The notes under the pieces: model-generated
The model's database searches: none
Told to the model about the DNA's origin: nothing
What the model saw: the letters and a program-made list of their open reading frames with translations, nothing else
Part shown: in pieces, positions 22,514 to 33,109 of the stretch
How the letters are laid out: every line of letters begins with the position of its first letter
Numbering within the stretch: the first letter of the stretch is position 1
Assembly: GCA_014526335.1 (NCBI GenBank)
Contig: JACTAT010000083.1
Location: 24,617-88,616, forward strand
DNA length: 64,000 bases
Reading direction: 5' to 3'
DNA from: Chrysaora quinquecirrha
Taxonomy: Eukaryota; Cnidaria; Scyphozoa; Semaeostomeae; Pelagiidae
Translations under genes and position numbers: made by a program

Positions 22514-23760
22514 GTGATTAACTGCCAGCAAGTTCCTTCGACTGAAGCACGGAAACAAGTCATCTCCAAGAAGCGACTATGTTTCAACTGTCTTAGTACT
22601 GGTCATAGAGCAGCAGAATGTAATAGCAAGCAGAACTGCACCAAATGTGGATCAAGGCATCACTCGTCTATCTGTGACAAGTCCCAAGAAGCTACCAGCA
22701 CAATGATGTTGACAACAGAGAACCAGAATGGCATGTATCCAGTTTTGGTTGTAAAAGTCACTGTGTAAAGTGTAGAGCATTGTTAGATACAGGAGCGGGG
22801 AGCTCTTATGCTGAGCTTCACTCATAAGCCGACTTGGTTTACCAGCTACAAGAGTTGAGAACAGGAAAATAGAGATGATGGTGCATACAGCTGTTCGCAA
22901 GATTCAAGTTTACAACCTGAAGATAACAAACTTGGATGAAGACTTCGAGATATGTGCTGACGTCAGCAAAGTTGACAATGATTTTCTATTGTCTCTGGCA
23001 AATCCAAATTACAAAGCAATGATACAGAAATACAAACACCTCGATAGCATACGAATGAACGATAATGACAAAAAGAGTGAGCTACCAGTGCACTTGGTTC
23101 TTGAAGGAAGTGAATACTCTAGAATAAAGACAACTGCAAAGCAAAGGATTGGGAATTCAGGAGAACCCGTTGCTGAGTATACACGCTTTGGATGGACAAC
23201 AATCTCCCCTGGAGCCGAATCAGAGATGTCAAATTTATACTATGCAAAATCAACTACTGCTAATTACGATGGATTGTGTAGCCTGGATGTACTTGGGATA
23301 GAAGTTTCACCAGCTGATTATCAAAATGTAGTCTACAAGGACTTCAAAGAACAGCTAACAAGAAGTAATGATGGCTGGTATGAGACTGGACTCCTTTGGA
23401 AGGTAGGTCATCCAACACTGTCTACAAATGAGAAAGGAAGCTTAGCGAGGCTATCCACACTGCTGAAGAAACTGAAGCGCCAACCTGAGTTGTATCAAGA
23501 TTATCATGCTGTTGTCCAAGAATATTCGAAACAAGGAATAGTAGAATGTGTCCCTGATGACATAACACCAGCTGGAAAAGTGTTTTACATCCCACACAAA
23601 GCCGTTGTACGAGAAAACGCTGAGAGTACGAAGCTGCGAGTGGTGTTCGATGCTTAAGCACGATCAGAAGAAAGAAGCCCATCACTGAAAGACTGTCTCG
23701 AAACAGGACCATCACTTCAAAATCTGTCTGTGACGTCAGAAATTGGACACATGTTGTTCA
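22514..23760 (+). pseudogene. BEL/Pao LTR retrotransposon fragment (zinc knuckles, protease, start of RT)
   Basis: The first frame (22514-22768) carries two Cys/His knuckles (CFNCLSTGHRAAEC and CTKCGSRHHSSIC), the gag-pol pattern of BEL/Pao. Downstream in a shifted frame, ALLDTGAGSSYAEL is an aspartic protease active site (DTG). The frame 22875-23657 covers the linker and RT start, with EYTRFGWTTISPG and KLRVVFDA. A TAA immediately follows FDA, where the family continues with a small residue and AR. Similarity stops at about 23740, before the RT catalytic box, and no LTRs are visible. This is a truncated, inactive remnant. Confidence 0.85.
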
Positions 23761-24135
23761 GTTTCAGTATGTACTGTTTGCAAGTTTGGAATTAGTAATT
23801 ACACAATGGTAATTGACTCTTTTGTACTCTTTGTTAAGTTGTATCAAAAAAATTGCTATTTTTAAGGTGCAAAGGAAATTTGTCAGAAAATCTCGTAATA
23901 AAAAAAATGACTAAATAAGTTTGAATACATAAAAACCAGCTTCTTTGACCTGTCTGAAAATGTGTCATTTTAATAGATATCGGGGAGGACTTTTTCAAGG
24001 CATTTCATTATTTGCAGAATATAAATGACGGTAAATTCGGTCAGTTTTTATAGTCTACAAATGAGAACAACATGTTCTTTCACTATAAGAGATATTTTTA
24101 TGCTAAATGGAATCACACACTAAACTGAACAGTGA
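23761..24135. other. No gene recognised
   Basis: AT-rich spacer downstream of the BEL/Pao break. Confidence 0.5.
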
Positions 24136-24565
24136 GATGGATCCTGAAAAATCATCAGAATTTCAAGAAAGCCATGCTGGCAGTCCAGACCAAGAATGGC
24201 GTGTACCTAAAAGTAAAAAGGCCAAACAGCGAGGTCAGTTCTGTGTGGCATGATTAGCTAATGGTATCAGCTGTTCGAACAGCAGTATGCATGCATATGT
24301 TTCCCAGAAAAGATAATGTTAACAGGTATCGCGTGAATTTAATCCTCAAACATACTCAGTTGGCCCGTATTTGTGTTTGAACCATTTCACATGTGAATCA
24401 TATGAGAAGCCGTGTGCTCTAGACCTTCTTGGCTTTGACAGTTCAAACATGAGGCGATTTTGAAAAAAAGATGCAGTACCGACTGTTTTTGATCTGGAAA
24501 GAAGGAATCCAGAATTGGGTAGCACTTCAGCTGTAAAGGTGATGCCAGCGAGAGAGAGAAGAGAG
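24136..24565 (+). pseudogene. THAP-like zinc finger remnant with possible splice sites
   Basis: An ATG at 24136 begins MDPEKSSEFQESHAG and runs to KKAKQR|GTCAGT, a possible donor. Beyond it, QFCVA ... NSSMHAY and then YLCLNHFTCESYEKP (about 24370-24415) and KKDAVPTVFDLERR (about 24460-24505) fit a THAP domain: C-x2-4-C early, then C-x2-H-F, ending with the DAVPT(I/V)F tail. A stop interrupts it (RRF*KK). The exon ends ERRE|GTAAGA at 24565. THAP domains occur in host regulators and in P-element and ISL2EU/Harbinger-type transposases. The context favours a mobile origin. Confidence 0.45.
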
Positions 24566-24952
24566 GTAAGAATCAATTTTTTTAATAGTATATCACTTCT
24601 TCTATACAAGCAGATTAATGAGAAAAAGAAAAGCTAGCCTCTATCTTAACATCTTGCTTTAAAATGTGTGTACTTATGTGTAAAAGTTTTAGTTTTTTGC
24701 ATATGTCATGGTCAAAAAACTAGCTCCAATGAAAGCATATGTGCAAAATAAATTTCACACGAAAGAACAAAGTGATAATTGATTTGTAAATGTAAAGTTT
24801 ATCGGCAAGTCTTTTGAGCTCTTTATTGTATGCTTAGATGATGTAAAAATCTACCTTTACATCAGAATATTGGAATAAAATCGAAATTATATTATTGACA
24901 TGCCAAGTTTTAGTTACTGTTAAAATATTTCCTTTGAATTTTAACTGCTAAG

Positions 24953-25640
24953 AAGCATACAAGTAAAAAACCAGGCACCCGTAAAGATGTCCAGTTGCTA
25001 GAAGCATCGGAACAGATGGAGATGGAATCAGCACAATGGATCAGCCAAAGACATATAATTCAGAATGCATAGTTCATCTTCAAGGTTTTCCAATCTTTGA
25101 CTGCCCTACTTGCTACCATTCTGAACGTAGCACAATCGAAAGCGCAAACCTGTTGCCTGTTTCCAACGTTGAACCAAGCAGAAGCGATATTTCAAGCCAG
25201 GTTTCGATGATGTGTACAAAATGTTTATCGCCGCGAAGAAAAATCGACAACATAAGGAAACAAAATAGCAGACTTGAATACAGATACTGCAACAAAAAAT
25301 TGATGATGTGAGTAACATGAGTATTTAGCTTAAACTATGAATATTTAGCTTAAATTTACCTTTTACCCTTAAGCCATGAAAATTCTATGCCATATATTTG
25401 CTACTACATTTCAAAATTTCTTTTAGATGAATACACACAGTAATATGAATATTGAAACTGTTGAAGCCAAATCAACAGCAGATGAAGACGAGGATACAAC
25501 AAAATGAGACAGAATCAAGTGACTCAGAGTATGAAGTCAGCTCAAACAGTGACACCTCTGAAGATGATTATGATGATTATGACATCACAATTTGGTGGTC
25601 TTTAGTTTTTTTGCTGATAGCAGAGCGGTCTGGGTGCTGA
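24953..25640 (+). other. Possible 3' exons of the THAP-like gene
   Basis: After an acceptor-like CTGCTAAG, the frame reads HTSKKPGTRKDVQLLEAS. An overlapping frame (25036-25311) has DCPTCYHSE and CTKCLSPRRKIDNIRKQNSR, two C-x2-C pairs and a basic stretch. 25452-25600 encodes an acidic run (SSDSEYEVSSNSDTSEDDYD). No catalytic domain is visible. Confidence 0.3.
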
Positions 25641-27120
25641 TCAACTGCAACACGTTTTCTCCTTCCTCAGTTATCCTACTATATAGTTGTAGCTTTTCCG
25701 TCAGCTTCTGCATTGTAGTTTGACTGACAGGAGCGTGGAGACCCGGTGCAGATGAGCTTTGAAAAAATCTAGGCCTTCACACATCGAAAGAATTGGCATT
25801 GTCTTGATTCAAAGTAGCACTGGACGTTGAAGCTGGGTTCTGCTTCGATTTGGTCACCATGTTTGTCAATCTTCCCGACAAATAACCCAACCAAAACGAT
25901 GACAGCGCAGGCCAAATTCATGCACAACTAAAGAAGTTTTATAGAAAACCCCCGTTCTGCCTGCCTCTCTCTTGGCTGCATACTTGACCGGGAGTCCAGG
26001 CTCTACTTCAAGGGAGAGCTAAATATAGAAACCTGGATTGCAGCGCCGGTGCGCAGTTCAGGATTTAGCCATCCACAACGCCATCGAAACAGTTGAAATT
26101 CGACTGCCGCTCTGGAGACTTTTGAATGGTATTTAACAGAAAACTTGCAAGTGCCATACATCAGCCAGAAGGGCATGATTTGATCTATGAAATTATTTGC
26201 CCTTTAGCAAGAATATGTTTACCAGCTGTCATTTATAAGCGTGAGAAAATCATCTATTTTGCACATTCAGAACCTCTACTATCTTAGTTCTTTATGATAT
26301 TTTGGCTTTAGTGATAGCTGATCAGATTGAGTAAGCCTACCTTGTATTGCAGAAGGAAGTGTTGCCACTGGCAGAATATGGTGTTACAGTACTAAAAAAG
26401 GCCAAGACGCTGATTTAAATGTCGGAATAAAATTTGATGCGACACTCAATTGAACAAGAAAGGAAATTTTTTGCAAGTACATCAAACTTAAGTAACTACA
26501 TCATATAGTCTTTGAGTTGTACAACACTTCAAAATTGCGATTAACAGCAGATCATTTAAGGCCATACTTCAAAGCTATTTTCGTCTGACACTCTTCAGAG
26601 TCTGAACGTCTCAAACAGACCAAAGGTTAAATTTATACCCAGATGCAGCTCAAAATGCACCAATCAGAAATAACAAAAAGCTGAATTGGCGCTGTGTTCT
26701 AAACATTTTTTCACAGCATGAAACTGATGATGGCCACCACCATGGTGGCCAATAAATGAATGGTAAAACAAAAACACAGTCAGTATTTGCTGAAATAATG
26801 TTTATTTAATTAGCACGAAACTCCACAGTGAGGCCCTTCTCTCAAGTTGTCGTACTGGTCTGGAAAATCTCGAGTTGCTGTGGCCAAAGCAAAGACCTCA
26901 ATGTCCCGATTTGTTTGACTTTTTGGCCACGCTGGCAAGAATAAAATATTATTGGAGTCAAAAGAGGTTCGATTTTGACTTGAAGGAAAAAGAATTTATG
27001 CTCAAGGTATCACTGTTTTTAATCCTTCTCTAGTTTTAGACCCATCAGAGAGTGCCAAGCTGAAATAACGTAGACCTAAAGGCAAGTTGCGAGTCTTAGA
27101 AAAGAGCAAGAGATACAAGC
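25641..27120. other. No gene recognised; short catalytic-RNA-like strings
   Basis: No ORF of note. On the minus strand, 26574-26600 reads CTGAAGAGTGTCAGACGAAA, and on the plus strand CTGATGA (26724-26730) is followed by a 9-bp hairpin (26731-26751). Both recall parts of hammerhead/Penelope-type termini, but neither is complete. Confidence 0.3.
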
Positions 27121-27657
27121 ATGCCGAAAACGTCATTATTACAATTTTTTTCATATACTGAAACCATAAGATACCTGGTCAAACTTAATCTACCCTTACA
27201 AGAACAATTAATTAAGCAAAGGATAAAAAAAGAAATGTCAATTAGATTCGGTACACAATTGTACATCAGAACTTTAATTACAATTTGGAATTATTGCTAT
27301 AATAAAACCAATAGAGGCTTAGATGTCCCTGACCATACCCGATCGGTAGCATTCCGACTTTTCCACATACCGGTGAAATTAAAACAAGGCATCCTTGTTA
27401 AGGCAGTTGCCGACAAACATGTAAAGACACACGATTCTCTGCTGGAGTTTCAAACTAAAATAAGGAGCCCCCCTGGACACTGGTTCAGGAGTTATTTTGT
27501 GACAACTTCATCCCCAGCCCCAAAATCGAACAAGCATGTGAACCATCTGAGCAATATGGGAAATATATTGCATGGAGACCCCATGGAGACTGGAAATGAC
27601 GACAAGTGTATTAAATTGCTGCTGCGCACATGGCCAATCAGAGTGCATCACAAGTGA
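27121..27657 (+). CDS. 178-codon ORF, unknown
   Basis: Open from ATG 27121. The N-terminal half is basic and hydrophobic (LPLQEQLIKQRIKKEMSI), and the rest has no motif I recognise. It is long for chance at this base composition, but it has no homologue I can name and no promoter evidence. It could be part of an old element gene. Confidence 0.25.
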   Translation: MPKTSLLQFFSYTETIRYLVKLNLPLQEQLIKQRIKKEMSIRFGTQLYIRTLITIWNYCYNKTNRGLDVPDHTRSVAFRLFHIPVKLKQGILVKAVADKHVKTHDSLLEFQTKIRSPPGHWFRSYFVTTSSPAPKSNKHVNHLSNMGNILHGDPMETGNDDKCIKLLLRTWPIRVHHK

Positions 27658-27829
27658 AAGCAGAAGAAGAGCAATTGTTTCCCTATTGTTGCCAGGAGCA
27701 GCACCTTGACCAGACGGGAAGGATGGAAAGGAAGAACTTCACATTCAGGTCCGTCCATAAAAACCTACCTACTCACCCCTGGGTGGAGTGTCATCATAAG
27801 GAAATAAAACAAACATGAGAATAACCACA

Positions 27830-28350
27830 GGTACGAAAAAGAGCTTTGTAGACTAGGTAAGTCCTTACTAGTAGGCTGCTAAACCAAACTTGGGGTGGGG
27901 TTGGGGGTGTATTTCATAAGGAGGAGGGACAGCTGTACAACCCGTGCACAACAGAAAATACTAGAAAGTATTATTATTTCTAGGCTCTATGACACCAATT
28001 GCCATTGTTACTGAATTTTCCAAAAGTCTTTGAGTCTAGTGGATAGAATACAACCTTCCCAACCCCTGCCCAAACGTCTTGATGTGTGCAAGGTTTCTAG
28101 ATAGCCTATTCATTACATGTGCACACCTCTTGACAGTGACAACCCAGTGTTGCCCCAACGTCAGTCAGTACCAGAGGGAGGATTGCTCAGGGGGTATACT
28201 GTAAGACAAACTGCATAGGGACACCCCAATCAGCGGCTTTTTGGCCCCGAAATTCTCTTAACACAGCTATGATATCATGTCAACCGGATCCCCATAAAAG
28301 TGACTGGGAAACTGAGGATGAAAGGGATATGTGACTTTGTTTCCCTCATA
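27830..28350. other. No gene recognised
   Basis: Spacer with G-rich runs near 27890-27930. Nothing is supportable. Confidence 0.5.
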
Positions 28351-28353
28351 ATT

Positions 28354-28777
28354 CCACGTTTTTTTTTTTATAAGAAACCAGTTTATAAGAAAGCTAGAAC
28401 TAGACACCCAAAAACTTAAGAAACTTTTAGAAGTAGGGGGAAGAAGTTAAGAAATTGTAGAAATTTTTGCATCCATTTTCCAACATACTGATTCACATTT
28501 GTGGAGGCAGTAATTAGTTCTCAAGCATTTCTGTGCAATTTCTCTCACCAGTGTGGCTAATTCTGTGCGATTTCTCGCATCTGTAAGCGATACTGGTTTC
28601 CGTGTATCTTACAGAAGGTCTTTTGTCATGTTTATGTATTTCTTTTATTCGTGTTTATTTTGCAATTTATTTCAATTCATTAAGAAACTGTTAAGAAACT
28701 CTTTGAACTAAAACTGGACTAATAATTAAGAAACTTTTAGAACTAGACCTGAGCTAGGTTTCTTATAAAAAACGTGT
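28354..28777. mobile_element. MITE of about 420 bp (TTATAAGAAACC family)
   Basis: The left end is ACGTTTT...TTATAAGAAACC and the right end is GGTTTCTTATAAAAAACGT, an inverted pair. The interior has repeated 'AAGAAACTTTTAGAACTAGAC' type blocks and a 'GTGGCTAATTCTGTGCGATT' block. Related copies lie inverted at about 55440-55690 and 63680-63925, and a diverged one at about 35885-36060. Confidence 0.65.
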
Positions 28778-29099
28778 ATATTAATAGCTGAATAACATCT
28801 ATAACTAATCTAAGATTGGAAGATAGTATGATTTTGTTACTCTTAGCATTGATTATATTCAGTCTCATGATTCTCGGACTCTGTGATTCAATCATTAAAT
28901 GACTTCTCACTCTCATATTCAGGGACACTAAGGGTTTATGATTCTAGGATGGAGCTAGTCTTTATTGTAAGGACTAGAGGCATGAAATGTTGCCTTAACA
29001 CTAAACAGAAAGTGCTGGATTCGAATCTGAAATCAAAATACTTCTGTAAGGCAGTTTTCCATGTATTTAAAAACGAAGTCATTGGTTGCTAAGGTGTAT

Positions 29100-29569
29100 G
29101 GCATAACACATGGAGGTCTTTATTTAAATAGGTTTATGACCTTCAATTCTAGGTGAAGACTACAGTACATTCTCACTGATGTGGCCACCAGCAACCAACC
29201 CTCATCAGATGGCCAATGTGATGTATGGTTGAAGAGCCTTTTCACACTTGGCTCGATATCTGTTATCTGAACAGAGCTTGTCCTCCAACTGGATATCCTG
29301 TGGACTCTTCTTGATAAATAGTTTTACAGGCTGTGGAAGGTGGTTCAGATGAGCTCAACAGTTTGCATATTCGTGCCGAATGTTAATACTACAGTGGAAC
29401 TCCTCTAAAGCAATGCCACAGAATTTTCTTGAGGTGCACTGTCTGAATGTACGGTGGTTCACTACAAGACATGCCATAAGAAGGCAAAGCACCTTGATGT
29501 CATTGAGAGATGGCTGAGGCTTTCTCGATCGAGCACAGTTTCCATAAGTCCCTCTAGATGCTGAAAGGA
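29100..29569. other. Left flank of copy B
   Basis: No ORF is clearly supported. Minus-strand frames have coding-like composition and may belong to the gene fragment seen right of copy B. Confidence 0.3.
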
Positions 29570-30040
29570 CTAAGCAAGTGGGTAACCTTTGTTTTGGCGC
29601 CAGATTATGATATTTGGTGGTATAACGATCATTTTGAGCGGTCGTGCCATTTCGAAAAATGGGGGCAAGTCACGTGCCTGATGACGTCATTTTTGTGGGG
29701 TCATTTTCTCTAAAATGAGCTGTAACTCGCATAATAGTTGACCGATTTGGTTGCAAATTGCTTCAAATACCGTGAAATTAAATGCCCTTTCATTTGGTAT
29801 ACGCGATATATTTTGAGAAATTCCGCAAATTTTTTTTCCGAATTGAGCGACTTTTTTATGACGTCATTAATAAATCATGCTAAAGAGTTCACCTCTCGCA
29901 AAAATTCTTGATCGTTTCAGTCGCAAATGGTTTCAAACAACGTAAGCCTTCAGTCTACATATGGCTCGTAATATTTTTGACAACATTTTACCACCCAGGC
30001 AACTGGTTTTTCCGTCCATTCAACAATGCGAGGACTGCGA
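29570..30040 (+). repeat. Left terminal inverted repeat of copy B
   Basis: Contains TGACGTCA palindromes at 29682-29689 and 29859-29866 and a CACGTG at 29671-29676. It pairs with 32010-32486. Confidence 0.9.
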
Positions 30041-31962
30041 AGGTAGACAATTATGTGACAGAATTGAAAAAAGAATTTCCAATGAGTATTTCAGATGCGA
30101 TGTCTATGAAATCAGAAGATGAAGTTAGTCCAGAATTATACAATGCAATTTTTCTTACACTGTACCCTTCAGGCAGATTAAATGAAACGGGATATGCCAT
30201 TACAAAAGCACAATAGGTGGCAACAAAGATATGGTCAATAGCTGGGGACTGGCAATCGCTAATAACAAAAGAAAAATCATCAAATCAAATAATGCTAGGT
30301 ATGACAAATCGTCTAGTACGGCTGCACCTGCAAAGCAACTATTTTATGGTCTGAAAAGAGGCAACGTTACCCATGCGAGTCTCGATAACATGGGAGACAG
30401 GAAACTTCTCTGGTTCAGGAACAACCCACAACACCGATTGGCTGTTTTTCCAACCTTTGCTACCAGGTAAGTATAAGTAGCTATAACACATTGTATGTGC
30501 TATATGCAATGGCAATTAAGGAAAACTAAGAGTACATGTACAATCTCTGCATGCTTATATACCTTCTGTTATGTTTTAATTTAGGTGAGACACCAGATGT
30601 GCACGAGAAAGAGAAGCTTTCGGATACTTCGAAACTGAGTATACTAGATCCTAAGTCACAAAACATTGAAGATAACAGGATAGGAAAACTAATAGGACCG
30701 CATCGGCTCGAAATTTTTGAAGACAAAGACAATAAGTCCATCCTGGACCAATGCTTTGATTAAGACTTAGTGTGGGGAATAGCATATAAAAACATTTTTC
30801 CAATAATGGGTGGGTTTCATCAGCTCACAGTACTGCAGAAGATTCTCTATAAGCGGCATTCTTGTATAGGATATGGTGACTGGTTTTTTTATGCTGGCTC
30901 GATTGCCTACGGCTCCTTATCGCTAGCACAGAAGGGGCGTCACTATTACCGCTGCATGCGTTTGCACAAGGAGGCGTTCGATGCACTGGTCCAAAACAGA
31001 GTAGAAGACGTAACGGCTAACAACGTTAATATGGACAAAAATCTGAAACAAAGATTGGTAGAACTGCGGGAAAACCCTTCGTCGCAAGCTCTAGAAAAGA
31101 TACTTGGACGGAAAGCATTTCACGCATTGAAGCTCCAGATAATGCAAGCAGGCCGAACACAGGCAAAGATGTCCGTCAAATATCTAATGGACGTATCCTT
31201 GATGCTTACGCTTGTTTCTGCAGTGCGAGAAAAAGATTTTGAAAGACATCTCCAAGCAGAAAGGCAAATACTAAAATCAGTTTTCGCTTTCGACCATATT
31301 CATTATGGTAGATACAACACTTATCAACACGTTTACTTACGTGGGTTAGAAGATAGCAGACAAGAAGCTCACAATGATTTGGCATTAAGAGGCCATGGAG
31401 CCAGTGAAAGTGGGGACATCTTTAGCTGTATACATGGTGATTTGGTAACAGAACATTTTAATGGAGCAAAAAAAGGTACTGCAGGTCCGTTCAAGCTGGG
31501 TATAGTACAAACACTGATGCAGTGAACAGATGGATTACTACATATCATGTACACTGCAGAATGAGATCGACATTAAAAGAAAATTTGCATGCTAAGACTT
31601 CATCGGGCCACAAGGAATTAACTCCAGGCAATAAAAAAATTCATAATACGCATGTTATGAATCTCAGAAAGAAACTCAGGGAATATGGTAATGATCCATT
31701 TGGTGATGGGCCAGCAAGATCCATGTCAACTGGCACAGAAATTCACAAAGATATCATAAATGGTCTATTTAATGCAGAAGAAACGGGCGATAAGTCTTTC
31801 AAGGAATTTGTTGCTGATTGCCTCGTAAAGGGAGATAAGTCGCTATTTCACAACATCAATAAGGTCAAGCTTAAAACTGGCCTTGAAAAAAGTAAACAGC
31901 AGCCTGAAAGCAGTGACAGCCCAGAAAGAAGATCGGCAAACATTTGGTATGCTCGTAGCTAA
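30041..31962 (+). pseudogene. Copy B core gene, homologue of copies A and C
   Basis: Reading in from the left arm, the frame gives KVDNYVTELKKEFPMS and later NMGDRKLLWFRN. A 118-bp intron follows (30467-30584, CAG|GTAAGT...TTTAG|GTGAG). The next exon has IFPIMGGFHQL at about 30800, FAFDHIHYGRYNTYQ at about 31285, GDLVTEHFNGAKKGTAG at about 31440, NRWITTYH at about 31530 and REYGNDPFGDG at about 31680. These match, in the same order, the copy A motifs VVMLGG-LH, FALDHPNYSRW, HEQVNAIVKGQGG, RRWMVAG and LGNPF. One TAA (30760-30762, after QCFD) and one frame change near 31523 are the only evident lesions, so it is less decayed than copy A. The function is unknown; the context suggests a transposition protein. 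Confidence 0.75.
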
Positions 31963-32009
31963 AGCCACCAGCCTGGAAGAAGCTTTTCAATATCACTCAC
32001 AATGCGGCC

Positions 32010-32486
32010 ACTAAGCATAGCAACGCATTGTTGAACGGACGGAAAAACCACTTGCGAGGGTGATAAACTGTTATCAAATATATTACGAGCCATATGTAGA
32101 CTGAAGGCTTACGTTGTTTGAAGCCATTTGCGACTGAAACGATCAAGCATCTTTGCGAGAAGTGAAGTTTTTAGCATGATTCATTTATGACGTCATCAAA
32201 AAGTCGCTAAATTCGGAAAAACATTAGCGGAATTTCCCAAAATATATCGCGCCGTATACCAAATGAAAGTACAGTTAATTTCACGGTGTTTGAAACAATT
32301 TTCAACCAAATCGGTCAAGTATTATGCGAGTTACAGCTCATTTTAGAGAAAATGACCCCACAAAAATGACGTCATCAAACACGTGACTTGCCCCCATTTT
32401 TCGAAATGGCACGACCGCTCAAAATGATCATTATACCACCAAATATCATAATCTGGTGCCAAAACAAAGGTTACCCACTTGCTTAG
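32010..32486 (-). repeat. Right terminal inverted repeat of copy B
   Basis: Contains TGACGTCA at 32188-32195 and 32367-32374, mirroring the left arm. The inner boundary is the block TTTTTCCGTCC...TTCAACAATGCG. Confidence 0.9.
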
Positions 32487-33109
32487 ATTTTTGCGCTCAC
32501 TGACCTGTCTATTTCTCCTATGAAGTTGTCGTTGATGGTCTTCGGGGTCTCTGTGGCCACAGCATCCAACTGGTATGTCATGTTCTCTGCCAGTGCTCGC
32601 ACCATGGCAACAAATACCTCTGCCATTGAGGTCACTCGACCTTGGCACAATTCCTCTCTGGCATCAACTGTTTCACTTGCTGTCGGTCTGAGACAAAGTG
32701 GAGCAACCACCATCATCCTTTCCAGGATACCACTACCTCAGTTGAAATATGCCAGGAGGCGAGCTGCATCGGGCAGGCTGTGTGGAACTAAGAATACTGA
32801 ATGGTGTGTGTTCCTTTATCTCTCGTATTTTTTGCGTAGCAAAGCGGAACATGCACTTTTCACCACTGAAAACTTTTCACCACTGAAAAGTCGGCAAAGT
32901 AGCTGCTTCTCTCCACTGCCAGTATCTGCATCACAATTCAGAAGTTTCTCAAGTATATCATTCATCTCACTTGAAATAATAAAGCCTTGAATTTCGTCTG
33001 ACAGAAATTTTGTTATGGCAGCTGTGGTGCACATGTGCATCACTGGCAAGTCCCAGTCAAACTCTGTAACAATGGCATCCAGGGCCTCCGTACCACATGC
33101 ACTGATCAC
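32487..33109 (-). pseudogene. Fragment of an unrecognised minus-strand gene beside copy B
   Basis: The frame 33109-32816 reads MISACGTEALDAIVTEFDWD and includes LLCRLFSGEKFSVVKSACSA. A second frame to 32483 has APLCLRPTASETVDAREEL and VFVAMVRALAEN. Composition and length look coding on the minus strand, and copy B starts where the frame ends (DRSVSAKI at 32483). It could be an older element or a host gene interrupted by copy B. No family is named. A short duplication of 'cttttcaccactgaaaa' at about 32858-32890 lies within it. Confidence 0.4.

Larger units (their letters stand above)
29570..32486 (+). mobile_element. Copy B: 2.9-kb element with arms of about 470 bp around a copy A-related gene
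   Basis: 29570-30040 is the inverted complement of about 32010-32486, at more than about 90% by eye over most of its length. The outer tips are CTAAGCAAGTGGGTAACC and GGTTACCCACTTGCTTAG. No clear target duplication is seen; a TA on each side (29571-29572 and 32484-32485) is the only candidate. Between the arms lies a spliced gene homologous to the core of the copy A protein. It lacks the N-terminal Cys/His units and the C-terminal PIN-like domain, so this may be an internally deleted or minimal relative. Confidence 0.8.

Noticed and set aside
24346..24609. Minus-strand 87-codon ORF
   Set aside because: It overlaps the THAP-like motifs of the plus strand and has no family pattern.
29908..30040. 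N-terminal part of a plus-strand ORF overlapping the left arm of copy B
   Set aside because: These codons lie in the inverted repeat, so the ORF start is probably not the protein start. Only sequence after about 30041 is counted with the gene.
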